Shown here in pieces: positions 36,239 through 44,573 of a DNA stretch of 64,000 nucleotides; within the stretch, counting starts at the first letter, position 1; each line of letters begins with the position of its first letter. The notes beneath the pieces are model-generated. The model was not told the origin of the DNA and did no database searches. It worked only from the letters and a program-made list of their open reading frames with translations. The DNA is from JAGVPT01 sp964384415 (GTDB lineage: Bacteria > Bacteroidota > Ignavibacteria > UBA10030 > UBA8401). Position numbers and translations under genes: made by a program. Where the stretch lies: the NCBI GenBank assembly GCA_964384415.1, contig CAYLMV010000004.1, positions 8,358 to 72,357 of the forward strand, written 5' to 3'.

Positions 36239-37330
36239 TTACGCTGCCTTCGCTCTTGGAAAGACCTTTTTTATGTCGTAAAGCGTGCCTCTCTGCACCG
36301 CGTCAAACCCCGATTCGTGGATGAGCTGAATGCACTCTTCGGTGTTCGTTTTGTTGACAAAGTTCGCCGCCGCATGAACATTCTCTTCGAGGAGCGTCCC
36401 GCCGAAATCATCGGCCCCGAAATGGAGGGCAATCTGTCCGGTCTTTTTTCCCTCTGAGAACCACGAAGCCTGTATGTGGGGAAAATTGTCGAGGTAGATC
36501 CTCGAGAATGCGATCATCTGCAGATAGCGTGTCGCCGTGGCATAGTGAGGGATAATTTTTTCCAGGGGAGTGTTGCCCGGCTTGAAGCTCCACGGCACGA
36601 ACGCCGTAAATCCACGATGCTCATCCTGGAGCTTCCGGATGCTTTCCAGGTGCTCGAGGATATCCTCATCGTTCTCGAGATGTCCATACATCATCGTCGC
36701 CGTCGATTTGTAGCCGATCTTGTGAGCCTCGCGCATGACACTCAGCCATTCTTCCGATGTTCCCTTTTTGCTGCTGATCTTCTTCTTCACGCGGTCCGAG
36801 AGAATTTCGGCCCCGCCGCCGGGGAGCGAACGAAGCCCGGCATTCCAAAGTTGTTTCAGCACCTCATCTATTGGCAGGTTCGCTACGCGTGACATGCCGA
36901 TAACTTCGGAGGTCGAGAAATAGTGGGGATAGATTTGGGGCACCTCGGCGATTGTGCGCCGGACGAGTTCGAGATAATAGTCGAAGGGAATTGCCGGATT
37001 CACTCCTCCCTGCAGCAGCGCAGTCGTTACGCCTTTAGCGGCCGCGTCCTTCAGGTTGCGGAGCATATGGTCGACGGAGTAGGTGTATTCTCCCTGTTCG
37101 CCCGGATGGCGGTAGAATGCGCAAAAGATGCAATCGACATTGCAGACGTTCGTATAGTTGGGGTTCGTATCGACGACGAACGTTATTTGCGGGGCCGGGT
37201 TCTTCTTGAAGCGGATGTTGTTCGCGAGATCAGCGAGGTCGAGGAGTTCGGCATTCCGGAGGAGGAAGAGCCCTTCGCTTTCTGAGATGCGCTCGCCGTT
37301 TCGAATCTTGGAGTAGAGTGCCGATTGCAT
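36239..37330 (-). CDS. mqnC: Cyclic dehypoxanthine futalosine synthase (MqnC), radical SAM
   Basis: A 363-residue radical SAM enzyme. Cys63, Cys67 and Cys70 form CxxxCxxC in NVCNVDCIFCAFYR, the MqnC-specific form. GVTTALLQGGVNPAIPFDYYLELV, SLPGGGAEIL and YGHLENDEDILEHL follow, as does LHFGADDFGGTLLEENV near the end. It converts dehypoxanthine futalosine to its cyclic form, the substrate made ready for MqnD. It is the last gene of the minus-strand operon, 14 bp after the TIR-like gene. Its 3' end converges on the plus-strand MenG-MqnD unit across a purine repeat. Confidence 0.94.
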   Translation of the reverse strand: MQSALYSKIRNGERISESEGLFLLRNAELLDLADLANNIRFKKNPAPQITFVVDTNPNYTNVCNVDCIFCAFYRHPGEQGEYTYSVDHMLRNLKDAAAKGVTTALLQGGVNPAIPFDYYLELVRRTIAEVPQIYPHYFSTSEVIGMSRVANLPIDEVLKQLWNAGLRSLPGGGAEILSDRVKKKISSKKGTSEEWLSVMREAHKIGYKSTATMMYGHLENDEDILEHLESIRKLQDEHRGFTAFVPWSFKPGNTPLEKIIPHYATATRYLQMIAFSRIYLDNFPHIQASWFSEGKKTGQIALHFGADDFGGTLLEENVHAAANFVNKTNTEECIQLIHESGFDAVQRGTLYDIKKVFPRAKAA

Positions 37331-37344
37331 ACCAACTTCACCAA

Positions 37345-38151
37345 TTAGATTGATACCGAGTAACCTGCCGCTTTTAATTCCTTGATGAGGCTGAAACTGA
37401 TTTCTTCCAGCTTCACGACAATTTCTTTTTTCTGTACGCCGGGAATGTTTTTCGGCACCTGACTGTCTTTCGGATAGATGCAGCAGACCCTGTTCGGACC
37501 TATTTTCCCGACGAGATATCCCAACTCGTACATCGCACTCGGAATATCGTCCGCCGGAACGAGATAAAACGCGAAGTGCGTTGGCGGCTGTTTGTCGAAA
37601 CTGGTAAGGAGCGCATCGCTTCCGCCGCCCGTGCGCTGATACACGGACGCCTCGATACCAAGCTCCTTGAGGAATGCGACGAGCTGCTGAAGAAGCGGAT
37701 TATTCGCCGCAGAGACAATGAAGACGCGATTGCTGGCCGTTGGCGTCGTTTTCGCCGGAGCAGTTTTGGGGACCTCCACAACTTTTGGCTTCTCGGCTTC
37801 CAAGGGCGGTTTGGGGGACGGCGGTTCGGCCGGCGCTTTGACCGGTGCTGGTTCTACATGTGCCGGCGCAGAGGTCTCGGCAATCTTCAAGGCATCCTTG
37901 AGGGCATCGTTCACTTTCTGAGCGGAGGACTGATAGAAGTACGCCCCGTTCTCGTCGTTTGCTATCTGTGCGCGGATACCTGCCCCTTTCTCGCCGCACT
38001 TTGCAAGAGCGTCGAGACAATTTTTCCGCCAGAGGAGATACTGGCTCTGCATCTTTGCGTTGTACCCGGAGAACTCGAGACCTCCCTCGGGAACAAGCTT
38101 ATCTCCCTGTTGAATCAATTCCCGAATTTTAGCCGCTAATGCTGCATCCAT
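37345..38151 (-). CDS. TIR-like domain protein with proline-rich linker inside the menaquinone operon
   Basis: A 268-residue protein; ATG 38151 starts the conserved N-terminal domain and sits 19 bp after the upstream stop. Residues 1-92 are a helical domain (KIRELIQQGDKLV, YLLWRKNCLDALAKCG, YFYQSSAQKVNDALKDALKI). Residues 95-140 are an Ala/Pro/Lys linker. Residues 142-268 match the TIR-like nucleotide-binding family (Pfam PF10137 type): VFIVSAANNPLLQQLVAFLKELG, THFAFYLVPADD and the hallmark YELGYLVGKIG, with Glu209 at the position of the catalytic Glu, then NRVCCIYP. The usual RQN segment before YELG is shortened. This domain occurs in bacterial antiviral NAD-cleaving effectors, so NAD binding or cleavage is possible. 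Its place between mqn genes is unexpected. Confidence 0.68.
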   Translation of the reverse strand: MDAALAAKIRELIQQGDKLVPEGGLEFSGYNAKMQSQYLLWRKNCLDALAKCGEKGAGIRAQIANDENGAYFYQSSAQKVNDALKDALKIAETSAPAHVEPAPVKAPAEPPSPKPPLEAEKPKVVEVPKTAPAKTTPTASNRVFIVSAANNPLLQQLVAFLKELGIEASVYQRTGGGSDALLTSFDKQPPTHFAFYLVPADDIPSAMYELGYLVGKIGPNRVCCIYPKDSQVPKNIPGVQKKEIVVKLEEISFSLIKELKAAGYSVSI

Positions 38152-38170
38152 GATCAGAGTGTAGGGTTTG

Positions 38171-40039
38171 TCAACCAGGTTGAATAGATACTTCGATCTC
38201 TTCGTAGAGCTTTCGGAACACCTCCATTGCCGTTCTTTCCCGTTCGCCGAGCCGGTAGTTGAATCCTTCAAGATATTCTTGCGTCTCGGAAGGCGTTAAT
38301 CCGATTTGTTTACCGTGAAGCGCTCCCACAATATCGAGCCTTGCTTCGTTTCTGTCGAGGGCAGTTTCCAACAAGATCTGCAATTCCGATTTCTTCTCCG
38401 CTGAGAGCGACTTCTTAACGGCCCAAGCTGCAAAGACAAATGGAAGTTTTTGCCACTCGTACCATTCTCTCGCAAGGTCGAACACGAGTTCGAATCCGGG
38501 GAGCCCGTACTTATTCCGCCGAAGCGCCTCATCGCCGATGAGGAGCACCGCATCGTACGAACTGTAGTCGTTTACTCCCGAATGCAATCTGGCAAACGTG
38601 GCGCGGACCCCGTGCTTCTTCAGCAGGAGTACTTGAAGTAGCCGGATCGACGTCGCCGTGTCGTCGGTAATGCCGATGCGTTTTCCTTCCAGGTCGCCCC
38701 ATCCTTCTTTCGAGAAGAGCATGACGCTTTTCACCTGGTCGCGCGTCGCGATGCAATAATTCATCAGTTCAAGGGTGTCGTCCTGCGAAAAATAATCCAT
38801 CAGAGAAAAAATGCCGGCATCGATTTCCCCCTTCGATGCGAGTTCGCCCATCCTGCGGGGGACCACCGGCAGAATTTTGAATTGCCGCTTTTCGAACCCC
38901 GCGTAGAAGGGGACAGAATTCAGGTACGGGATTTTGCCGATGACGTTATCTGTGTGCAGGCGGAGAGGGTTGTAGTAGGCGTCGCGTTCGACCGGTATTT
39001 TCCCAGCATCTCTGATGATCTTGATGATCTGCTCTTTGGCCAGGCTCATCGGGCTTACGGCTCCGGCATCGTGGGCGATGTTCTCGCCGCCGACAATACC
39101 GTCCATATCGTCCGCCCCGAAGTTCAGCGCTACCGAGGCGACTTCTTCCGTGAGCATGACCCAGTATGCTTTGATGTGTGGAAAATTATCCAGCATCAAG
39201 CGGGAAACAGCGATCGTTTTGAGATCGTCGATCGCAGAGGTGAATTCATTTTTCGGTTTGATGCCCGTGACCCCGGGCTGGAACGCCAGAGGTATGAACG
39301 TAAGGAATCCGCCCGTCTCGTCCTGCGCCTCCCGGAGCTTCATCATGTGCACGACCCGCTCTTCGTACGTCTCGATGTGGCCGTAGAGGAGAGTTGAGTT
39401 TGTAGGGATTCCGAGTTTATGCGCGGTTCGATGGACTTCGAACCACGTTCTTGCACCGATCTTTTGATTGAAAAGAAGTTTTCGCACTCTCTCGGAAAAG
39501 ACCTCAGCGCCGCCGCCGGGCATGGTGCGCAAGCCGGCCTCTTTGAGTTGAAGCAGGACCTCCTCGATAGGCATCTTGAATTTTTTGTGGAAGAAATCAA
39601 TCTCGACGGCGGTGAACGCCTTCACATCAACGGCGGGGAAGTTCTTCTTTATCTGCCTCACCATATCGAGGTAATAATTCCATTCCCAGTCGGGGTGAAG
39701 CCCCCCGGTGATATGCACTTCTTGAATCTCCGGGGTCAGTTTGGCGAGTATGCTTTCTATCGTCATCTCGTAGGCGTTCGGCTTCCCCGGCTTCGTCGCA
39801 AAATCACAGAATTTGCACGAAAGAACGCAGATGTTGGTCGGCTCGATCTTCTGGTTCAGCACAAAGTAAATTGAATCGCCGCTCTTTTGCTGCTGAACCG
39901 CATGAGCCATTTTGCCGACCGAGACGAGATCGGGGGAGTTGAACATCGTCACGCCGTCGGCGAGTGAGAGCCGAATGCCGTTCTGGACTTTGTCCCAGAT
40001 CGGGACGAGCTGCTGATCTCTAAAAATTATATCGATCAC
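38171..40039 (-). CDS. Fused aminofutalosine synthase-chorismate dehydratase (MqnE-MqnA)
   Basis: A 622-residue two-domain protein; GTG 40039 is used because it opens right at the conserved MqnE start and has a GTGAGA site before it. Residues 1-362 are radical SAM MqnE: Cys71/75/78 in TNICVLSCKFCDFATKPG, EVHITGGLHPDWEW, TMPGGGAEVFSERV, LNFGADDMDGIVGGENI. From 366 the sequence is MqnA: VIGKIPYLNSVPFYAGF, GEIDAGIFSLMDYF, RIGITDDTATSIRLLQVLL and DAVLLIGDEALRR. MqnA makes 3-enolpyruvylbenzoate from chorismate; MqnE adds the SAM adenosine part to it, so the fusion joins the first two pathway steps. These are usually separate proteins. Joined by a short linker without stop or frameshift. Confidence 0.92.
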   Translation of the reverse strand: MIDIIFRDQQLVPIWDKVQNGIRLSLADGVTMFNSPDLVSVGKMAHAVQQQKSGDSIYFVLNQKIEPTNICVLSCKFCDFATKPGKPNAYEMTIESILAKLTPEIQEVHITGGLHPDWEWNYYLDMVRQIKKNFPAVDVKAFTAVEIDFFHKKFKMPIEEVLLQLKEAGLRTMPGGGAEVFSERVRKLLFNQKIGARTWFEVHRTAHKLGIPTNSTLLYGHIETYEERVVHMMKLREAQDETGGFLTFIPLAFQPGVTGIKPKNEFTSAIDDLKTIAVSRLMLDNFPHIKAYWVMLTEEVASVALNFGADDMDGIVGGENIAHDAGAVSPMSLAKEQIIKIIRDAGKIPVERDAYYNPLRLHTDNVIGKIPYLNSVPFYAGFEKRQFKILPVVPRRMGELASKGEIDAGIFSLMDYFSQDDTLELMNYCIATRDQVKSVMLFSKEGWGDLEGKRIGITDDTATSIRLLQVLLLKKHGVRATFARLHSGVNDYSSYDAVLLIGDEALRRNKYGLPGFELVFDLAREWYEWQKLPFVFAAWAVKKSLSAEKKSELQILLETALDRNEARLDIVGALHGKQIGLTPSETQEYLEGFNYRLGERERTAMEVFRKLYEEIEVSIQPG

Positions 40040-40058
40040 AAAAATCTCACGTTTACGG

Positions 40059-41831
40059 TTATTTCCAGTATTCGTCCCAACGTTGATCCACGAGCCTGAC
40101 GATCTTCTCGTCCATAAGGAGAGGATCGGGATAGCCTGGTTTCCATGTTGCATCGATGCCGAGGGTTCCATGGTAGACGGGGGAGATGCCGACCAGCTTT
40201 TGTTCCCTAAATTGAACGTCTCTTTCGCAGTCGAAACGCGTAAAGATTCCCCAAATATAACTCTCCTGGCGATGAATATCCACATCCGGGCTCACGACCG
40301 CGAGAAGTTTAATGCCATCGATGATCGGCGATCTCAGGAGTCTTTTCAACACGGCTCCGCCTTCATGCTTCACCTTGACGATCAACAGCGTATCCTCGAT
40401 GATGATCGTTTCCACTATCCTTCGGTCATGCTCGGGCAGCTGGGCAATGAAGTGCTGCGTCTTTCGCGGTACCCGGAACCTGCTTCTCGGCCGCTGTTTT
40501 CTCGTTGCATCGACAATCATCTTGCTTCCGAGATTCATTTTATACGATGTGAAATCGAGCGTGTCCAACGGCACCTTCGGCAGCAGCATGAAATCGAAAT
40601 GCGGATCAAAATTTTCGCGCACGGCTCGAAGGACCGAAGGAAAATCTCTCGGGTCCACTTCTTCCGGGACGGTGACAAGGCATTTCGTGAGGGAGAGCTG
40701 TTGTGTGCCCATTAATCCCAGGGCCGTTTTCATCCCTTCTTTTTGGTATCGCTCCTCGACGGAGACAGCGAGGAAGTTATGAAACCCTGCCTCGTAGTAC
40801 GCCCAAAGGCCCTTGACTTCGGTGTGAAGCAGTTTCGCGAGGGGACCGAGAATTCTCTGCGTTGCGTCGCCGAGGAATTTGTCCTCCATCGGCGGGATGC
40901 CGACGATGGTGGCCGGATAGATCGGATCTCGCCGGTGTGTCATCGCGGTAATATGAAATACCGGAAACTCTGCCGCCGCAGAGTAATGTCCAAAATGATC
41001 GCCAAACGGTCCCTCGGTCCGTCGCTCCTTTGGAGGGACGATTCCTTCGAGAATGAATTCTGCATTTGCGGGGACGTTGATGGAGATCGAACGACCGCCG
41101 ACAAGCTGCGTGCTTTTTTTTCGGAGGAACCCGGCAAACATCGCCTCGTCGATCCCCTCCGGCAGAGGGGCGACGGTTGCCAGGAGCAAGGCCGGGTCAG
41201 TCCCGAGGGCGACGGCGACTTCCAGCGGCCTGTCGAGTTTCATCGATTGGAAAAAATGGAAGCCGCCTCCTTTCTGGATCTGCCAATGCATGCCGGTTGT
41301 CCGTCCGTCGAAAACGTGCATCCGGTACATGCCGATGTTTCGTTTGCTGTTGCGCGGATCGTACGTAACGACCTGCGGCAATGTGATAAACCGTCCTCCA
41401 TCCTGGGGCCAGCACTGGATGATTGGTAACTCACCCAGGTTTGGATTCTCGACAACTTCCTGAGAGGGGGCGATGCTGATGTCGCTCGTTCTTGAAGAGA
41501 GGAAGCGCCGTAGCATTGCGCGATGTTTCGTGAGGGACTTTGCGCTGGGGGGGATGGCGTGCTCGAAGAAGGAAATGAGTTCTTCGCCCAGGCGGTCCGG
41601 ATGTTCGCCGAGTGCAAGCTCAATACGCCGCTCGCTCGCCAACGTGTTGATGACGAGAGGATATTTTGCTCCCTTCACCTTTTCGAAGTAGAGAGCCGGT
41701 TTTCCTTCCCTCAACGCACGAATCGCAATCTCGGAAATCTCAAGGATGGGGTCGACCTCGACTTTTACCCGATGGAGTTCTCCGGACTTCTCGAGGTATT
41801 GGACAAATTCACGAAGAGCGGTAAATCGCAT
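40059..41831 (-). CDS. UbiD-family decarboxylase (MqnL-like)
   Basis: A 590-residue decarboxylase of the UbiD family that needs prenylated FMN. It opens with RFTALREFVQYLEKSGELHRVKVEVDP, and EGPFGDHFGHYSAAAEFPVFHITAMTHR is the family catalytic region, followed by TALGLMGTQQLSLTKCLVTV. In futalosine-pathway organisms a UbiD homolog (MqnL) removes the 6-carboxyl from the prenylated naphthoate; the cluster of UbiA-, UbiX- and UbiD-like genes with mqnEA and mqnC makes this assignment likely. The ribosome binding site is poorly defined. 5 bp separate it from the UbiX gene and 19 bp from mqnEA. Confidence 0.9.
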   Translation of the reverse strand: MRFTALREFVQYLEKSGELHRVKVEVDPILEISEIAIRALREGKPALYFEKVKGAKYPLVINTLASERRIELALGEHPDRLGEELISFFEHAIPPSAKSLTKHRAMLRRFLSSRTSDISIAPSQEVVENPNLGELPIIQCWPQDGGRFITLPQVVTYDPRNSKRNIGMYRMHVFDGRTTGMHWQIQKGGGFHFFQSMKLDRPLEVAVALGTDPALLLATVAPLPEGIDEAMFAGFLRKKSTQLVGGRSISINVPANAEFILEGIVPPKERRTEGPFGDHFGHYSAAAEFPVFHITAMTHRRDPIYPATIVGIPPMEDKFLGDATQRILGPLAKLLHTEVKGLWAYYEAGFHNFLAVSVEERYQKEGMKTALGLMGTQQLSLTKCLVTVPEEVDPRDFPSVLRAVRENFDPHFDFMLLPKVPLDTLDFTSYKMNLGSKMIVDATRKQRPRSRFRVPRKTQHFIAQLPEHDRRIVETIIIEDTLLIVKVKHEGGAVLKRLLRSPIIDGIKLLAVVSPDVDIHRQESYIWGIFTRFDCERDVQFREQKLVGISPVYHGTLGIDATWKPGYPDPLLMDEKIVRLVDQRWDEYWK

Positions 41832-41836
41832 GGAGG

Positions 41837-42388
41837 TTATTCCAGTTCTTCGGCTCTCCAGCCCTTTGATGTTCTCTCGCCGAGAACTCCGAGGAGTTTA
41901 TCGGTGAAGGCCGAAATGTATTCATCGACAGACTTGGGGACAAAATAGAGCGGCGGGGATATTGGCATGATGACGGCCCCGTTTCGCGACAGCTGCGCGC
42001 ATTGTTCGAGCGATGTCGTGGATAGCGGAGTCTCACGGACGCAAAGTACTAATTTAAACCTCTCCTTCAAGGCAACCTGAGCGGACCGCGTAATTAACGT
42101 ATCGCCGATACCCGAAGCAATTTTTCCGAGTGTGGATGTTGAGCATGGCAGAATAACGCAGGCGTCGACATGATTGGAGCCTGAAGCGATCGGAGCGGCA
42201 AGGTCATCGTTCGAAAACTGGCGCTTCACAAACGGCTGAAGGTCTTTCTCGCTGAGGTTCAATTCATCTTTCAGCAGTATTTTTCCCCATTTGCTCATGA
42301 CGAGATATTTTTCCGAACTCGATTGCCTGAGAAAATCGAGCGCAAACGCCGCTCCCGACGAGCCGGTGATACCGACGACAATCTTCAT
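41837..42388 (-). CDS. UbiX-type flavin prenyltransferase (MqnM-like)
   Basis: A 183-residue flavoprotein of the UbiX/Pad1 family. The opening KIVVGITGSSGAAFALDFLRQ is the FMN-binding signature, followed by VDACVILPCSTSTLGKIASGIGDTLITRSAQVAL and LVLCVRETPLSTTSLEQ. It makes the prenylated FMN cofactor used by the adjacent UbiD-family decarboxylase. Its start overlaps the prenyltransferase stop by 4 bp, so it is translationally coupled. In a futalosine cluster the partner name MqnM fits. Confidence 0.9.
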   Translation of the reverse strand: MKIVVGITGSSGAAFALDFLRQSSSEKYLVMSKWGKILLKDELNLSEKDLQPFVKRQFSNDDLAAPIASGSNHVDACVILPCSTSTLGKIASGIGDTLITRSAQVALKERFKLVLCVRETPLSTTSLEQCAQLSRNGAVIMPISPPLYFVPKSVDEYISAFTDKLLGVLGERTSKGWRAEELE

Positions 42389-43218
42389 GAGATTACCGTC
42401 GGAAGAATGACCATCGCAAAGATGTTGAAGCCCAGCAAGATGTTGATCCTAAAGAAGGCAAGCTCGACGTCATCCGCTTTCTTCTGCTCCAGGAACAGCA
42501 GCAGCCCGCTCAGAAGGAGGGGCGGAACGGCAACGAGTCCCTTGAGTGAATGGAAAAACAGAACCACGAGGACGAGGAAGGCGAGAAAATGAAGCCCTGC
42601 CGATATTTGCAGCGCGCGCTCTTTGCCAAACCGGGAAGGGAAGGAAAAGAGATTCGCTCCGCGGTCGAACTGTTCGTCCAATGTGGAGTAGATGATATCA
42701 AAACCGGATCCCCAAAAAAGGACAAACGTGGGAAGGATCAGGCCGGTGCTGAGGTTCGCGAATGATCCGGTGATCGCGAACCATCCTCCCAGGGGAGCCA
42801 TTGCCATGCCAAGTCCGACTCCAAAGTGTGCGAGCGGCGTGAAGCGTTTGAGATAGGGATAGACAATAAACACGAACAGGGGAATCGGCGAGAGACGAAA
42901 ACAGAAATCAGAAATCTGATATGCTGCCGCCAGATATAAGAAAAGAGCGCCAGTTAAAACGATGGAGACTTGCCAAAGAGTCAGCTTGCCGCTCGGCAAT
43001 TCGCGACCCGTGGTTCGGGGATTTCTTTTGTCAATCTCCCTGTCTATGATCCTGTTCAACGTCATGGCTACCGTCCGTGCGCCGACGGAGGCGAGAAGAA
43101 CCAGAAGAAGCAGCTCGTTGGACGGTTTTTCTTTGGAGGCCAGAAACACGCCGCTGTAGATCATCGGAAGCGTAAAGAGGGCGTGCTCTATTTTGATGAA
43201 ATTGAGGAGCTTTTTCAA
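42385..43218 (-). CDS. UbiA-family prenyltransferase (MqnP-like)
   Basis: A 277-residue integral membrane aromatic prenyltransferase, about seven to nine helices. The two Asp-rich motifs are seen: MTLNRIIDREIDKRNPRTTGRELP and GFDIIYSTLDEQFDRGANL. In the futalosine route such a protein (MqnP) adds the polyprenyl tail to 1,4-dihydroxy-6-naphthoate in the membrane, before decarboxylation by UbiD. It is the first gene of the six-gene minus-strand operon, and a good Bacteroidota-type promoter lies about 70 bp upstream. Confidence 0.9.
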   Translation of the reverse strand: MKKLLNFIKIEHALFTLPMIYSGVFLASKEKPSNELLLLVLLASVGARTVAMTLNRIIDREIDKRNPRTTGRELPSGKLTLWQVSIVLTGALFLYLAAAYQISDFCFRLSPIPLFVFIVYPYLKRFTPLAHFGVGLGMAMAPLGGWFAITGSFANLSTGLILPTFVLFWGSGFDIIYSTLDEQFDRGANLFSFPSRFGKERALQISAGLHFLAFLVLVVLFFHSLKGLVAVPPLLLSGLLLFLEQKKADDVELAFFRINILLGFNIFAMVILPTVIS

Positions 43219-43284
43219 TCAATCAGGGAGATAATTTAGATGCGCATACGGATGTTTTTCCGGGCTGCAAAGGCAATTGCCGGA

Positions 43285-43316
43285 CAAATTTACCCAAAAA
43301 AAAACAGCGAGTCAAG
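43285..43316 (-). promoter_or_regulatory. Bacteroidota-type promoter of the menaquinone operon
   Basis: On the minus strand CTTG (43313-43316) is followed after 20 bases by a perfect TAAATTTG (-7 element TAnnTTTG, 43285-43292). Transcription would begin about 60 bases before the prenyltransferase start. Confidence 0.6.
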
Positions 43317-43358
43317 ACAGGAAAGTGCGGAGGAAGCTTCGGTTTGAACTTGCGCCTC

Positions 43359-43437
43359 AAACCTTGCGAAGGCTTCCTTTGACGAGCAATGCGAGAACGA
43401 GGGATCCGAAAATTGGAAAGGAAACCTTCGCAAGGTT
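43359..43437. repeat. 20-bp inverted repeat with one mismatch
   Basis: Arms at 43359-43378 and 43418-43437 (AAGGAAACCTTCGCAAGGTT in the right arm) pair except for one base, with a 39-base spacer. It lies between the two divergent promoters; it could be an operator, a hairpin or a remnant of a repeat element. Confidence 0.6.
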
Positions 43438-43480
43438 CCGCATACGGGATCAGCCGCAGTAACGCTGAGGTCTCTATCTA

Positions 43481-43513
43481 TTTGGAACTCCAAGTCACTT
43501 TTTGTATATTTTG
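43481..43513 (+). promoter_or_regulatory. Bacteroidota-type promoter of the dehydrogenase gene
   Basis: TTTG (43481-43484), 20 bases, then TATATTTTG (43505-43513), close to the TTTG / TAnnTTTG consensus. It lies about 32 bases before ATG 43545. Confidence 0.55.
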
Positions 43514-43544
43514 AAAACTTCATGCCGAAAAGACTCAACTCCAA

Positions 43545-44564
43545 ATGCACACAGTAACTCTTATTCCCGGCGACGGAATTGGCCCGAGCATTGCCGAAGC
43601 GGCTTGCCGGGTTATCGAGGCGACGGGGGTGAAAATTCAATGGGAAACTGCCCATGCGGGCATGACGGCGATCGAAATGTACAAGGACCCGATCCCCGAA
43701 TCGACGGTGGCGTCGATTCAGAAGAACAAAGTCGCTTTGAAAGGACCCCTTACGACGATGAGCGGCAAGGGATTCCGGAGTGTTAACGTTGCATTGAGGA
43801 AGGAATTTGATCTCTTTGTCAATCTTCGTCCGGCGAAGTCGTTTGAGGGCGTGGCTTCTCGGTACAAGAATGTCGACCTCGTGATGTTTCGGGAAAACAT
43901 TGAAGAGTTTTACTCCGGTATCGAGCACTACATCGATGCCCAGAAGAGCGCCGCTGAAACAATCGGCATCGTGACGCGGTTCGGCTCCGAAAGAATTGTC
44001 CGTGCGGCCTTTGAGTACGCCCGGAAGAACGGCAGAAAGAAAGTGACGATTGTCCACAAGGCGAACATCATGAAGTTCTCCGGCGGACTCTTTCTCGAGG
44101 TTGCGCGGGAAGTTTCTCAGAAATATCCCGAGATTGGCGCGGAGGACCGGATCGTCGACAACATGGCAATGCAGCTTGTCCTTAATCCTTCACAGTTCGA
44201 CGTTATTGTGACAACAAATCTGTTCGGAGACATCCTCTCCGACCTCTGCTCGGGCCTGGTTGGCGGACTTGGGCTCGCTCCGGGCGCGAACATCGGCGCC
44301 AACGCGGCAATCTTCGAAGCGGTGCACGGCAGCGCGCCCGACATCGCCGGAAAAAATATCGCCAACCCCTGCGCAATTATCCTGGCCGGCGCCATGATGC
44401 TCGACCATCTTGGTGAAACAGAAGCTGCTGCTAAGGTGAACGCCGCCGTCGAAGATGTTTTGAAACGAGGAATACACGTCACTCGTGACCTTGATCCGCA
44501 CTCGACCACCGGAACCAGCGAAATGGCCGATGCACTTATCGCTCATATCAGATCAACTTCCTAA
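43545..44564 (+). CDS. NAD-type isocitrate dehydrogenase
   Basis: A 339-residue member of the isocitrate/isopropylmalate dehydrogenase family. It has the VTLIPGDGIGPSIAEAA opening, NLRPAKSF and the isocitrate-type MFRENIEEFYSGIEHY segment, rather than the isopropylmalate form. VHKANIMKFSGGLF, the metal-binding VDNMAMQLVLNPSQFDVIVTTNLFGDILSD and the nucleotide-binding AVHGSAPDIAGKNIANPCAIILAGAMML are also seen. NAD rather than NADP use is suggested by the short 330-residue form. It would make 2-oxoglutarate in the citric acid cycle. Isopropylmalate dehydrogenase is a less likely alternative. Followed by the hydrolase gene after 9 bp. Confidence 0.88.
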   Translation: MHTVTLIPGDGIGPSIAEAACRVIEATGVKIQWETAHAGMTAIEMYKDPIPESTVASIQKNKVALKGPLTTMSGKGFRSVNVALRKEFDLFVNLRPAKSFEGVASRYKNVDLVMFRENIEEFYSGIEHYIDAQKSAAETIGIVTRFGSERIVRAAFEYARKNGRKKVTIVHKANIMKFSGGLFLEVAREVSQKYPEIGAEDRIVDNMAMQLVLNPSQFDVIVTTNLFGDILSDLCSGLVGGLGLAPGANIGANAAIFEAVHGSAPDIAGKNIANPCAIILAGAMMLDHLGETEAAAKVNAAVEDVLKRGIHVTRDLDPHSTTGTSEMADALIAHIRSTS

Positions 44565-44573
44565 GAGAAAACT

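Larger units (their letters stand above)
43219..43544. other. 326-bp divergent intergenic region between menaquinone operon and isocitrate dehydrogenase
   Basis: Holds one promoter-like site per direction (43285-43316 minus, 43481-43513 plus) and a long imperfect inverted repeat (43359-43437) between them. No gene is supported. Confidence 0.6.

Noticed and set aside
40040..40285. 82-residue extension of MqnE-MqnA
   Set aside because: It overlaps the UbiD-family gene in another frame and has no MqnE similarity; the GTG at 40039 fits.
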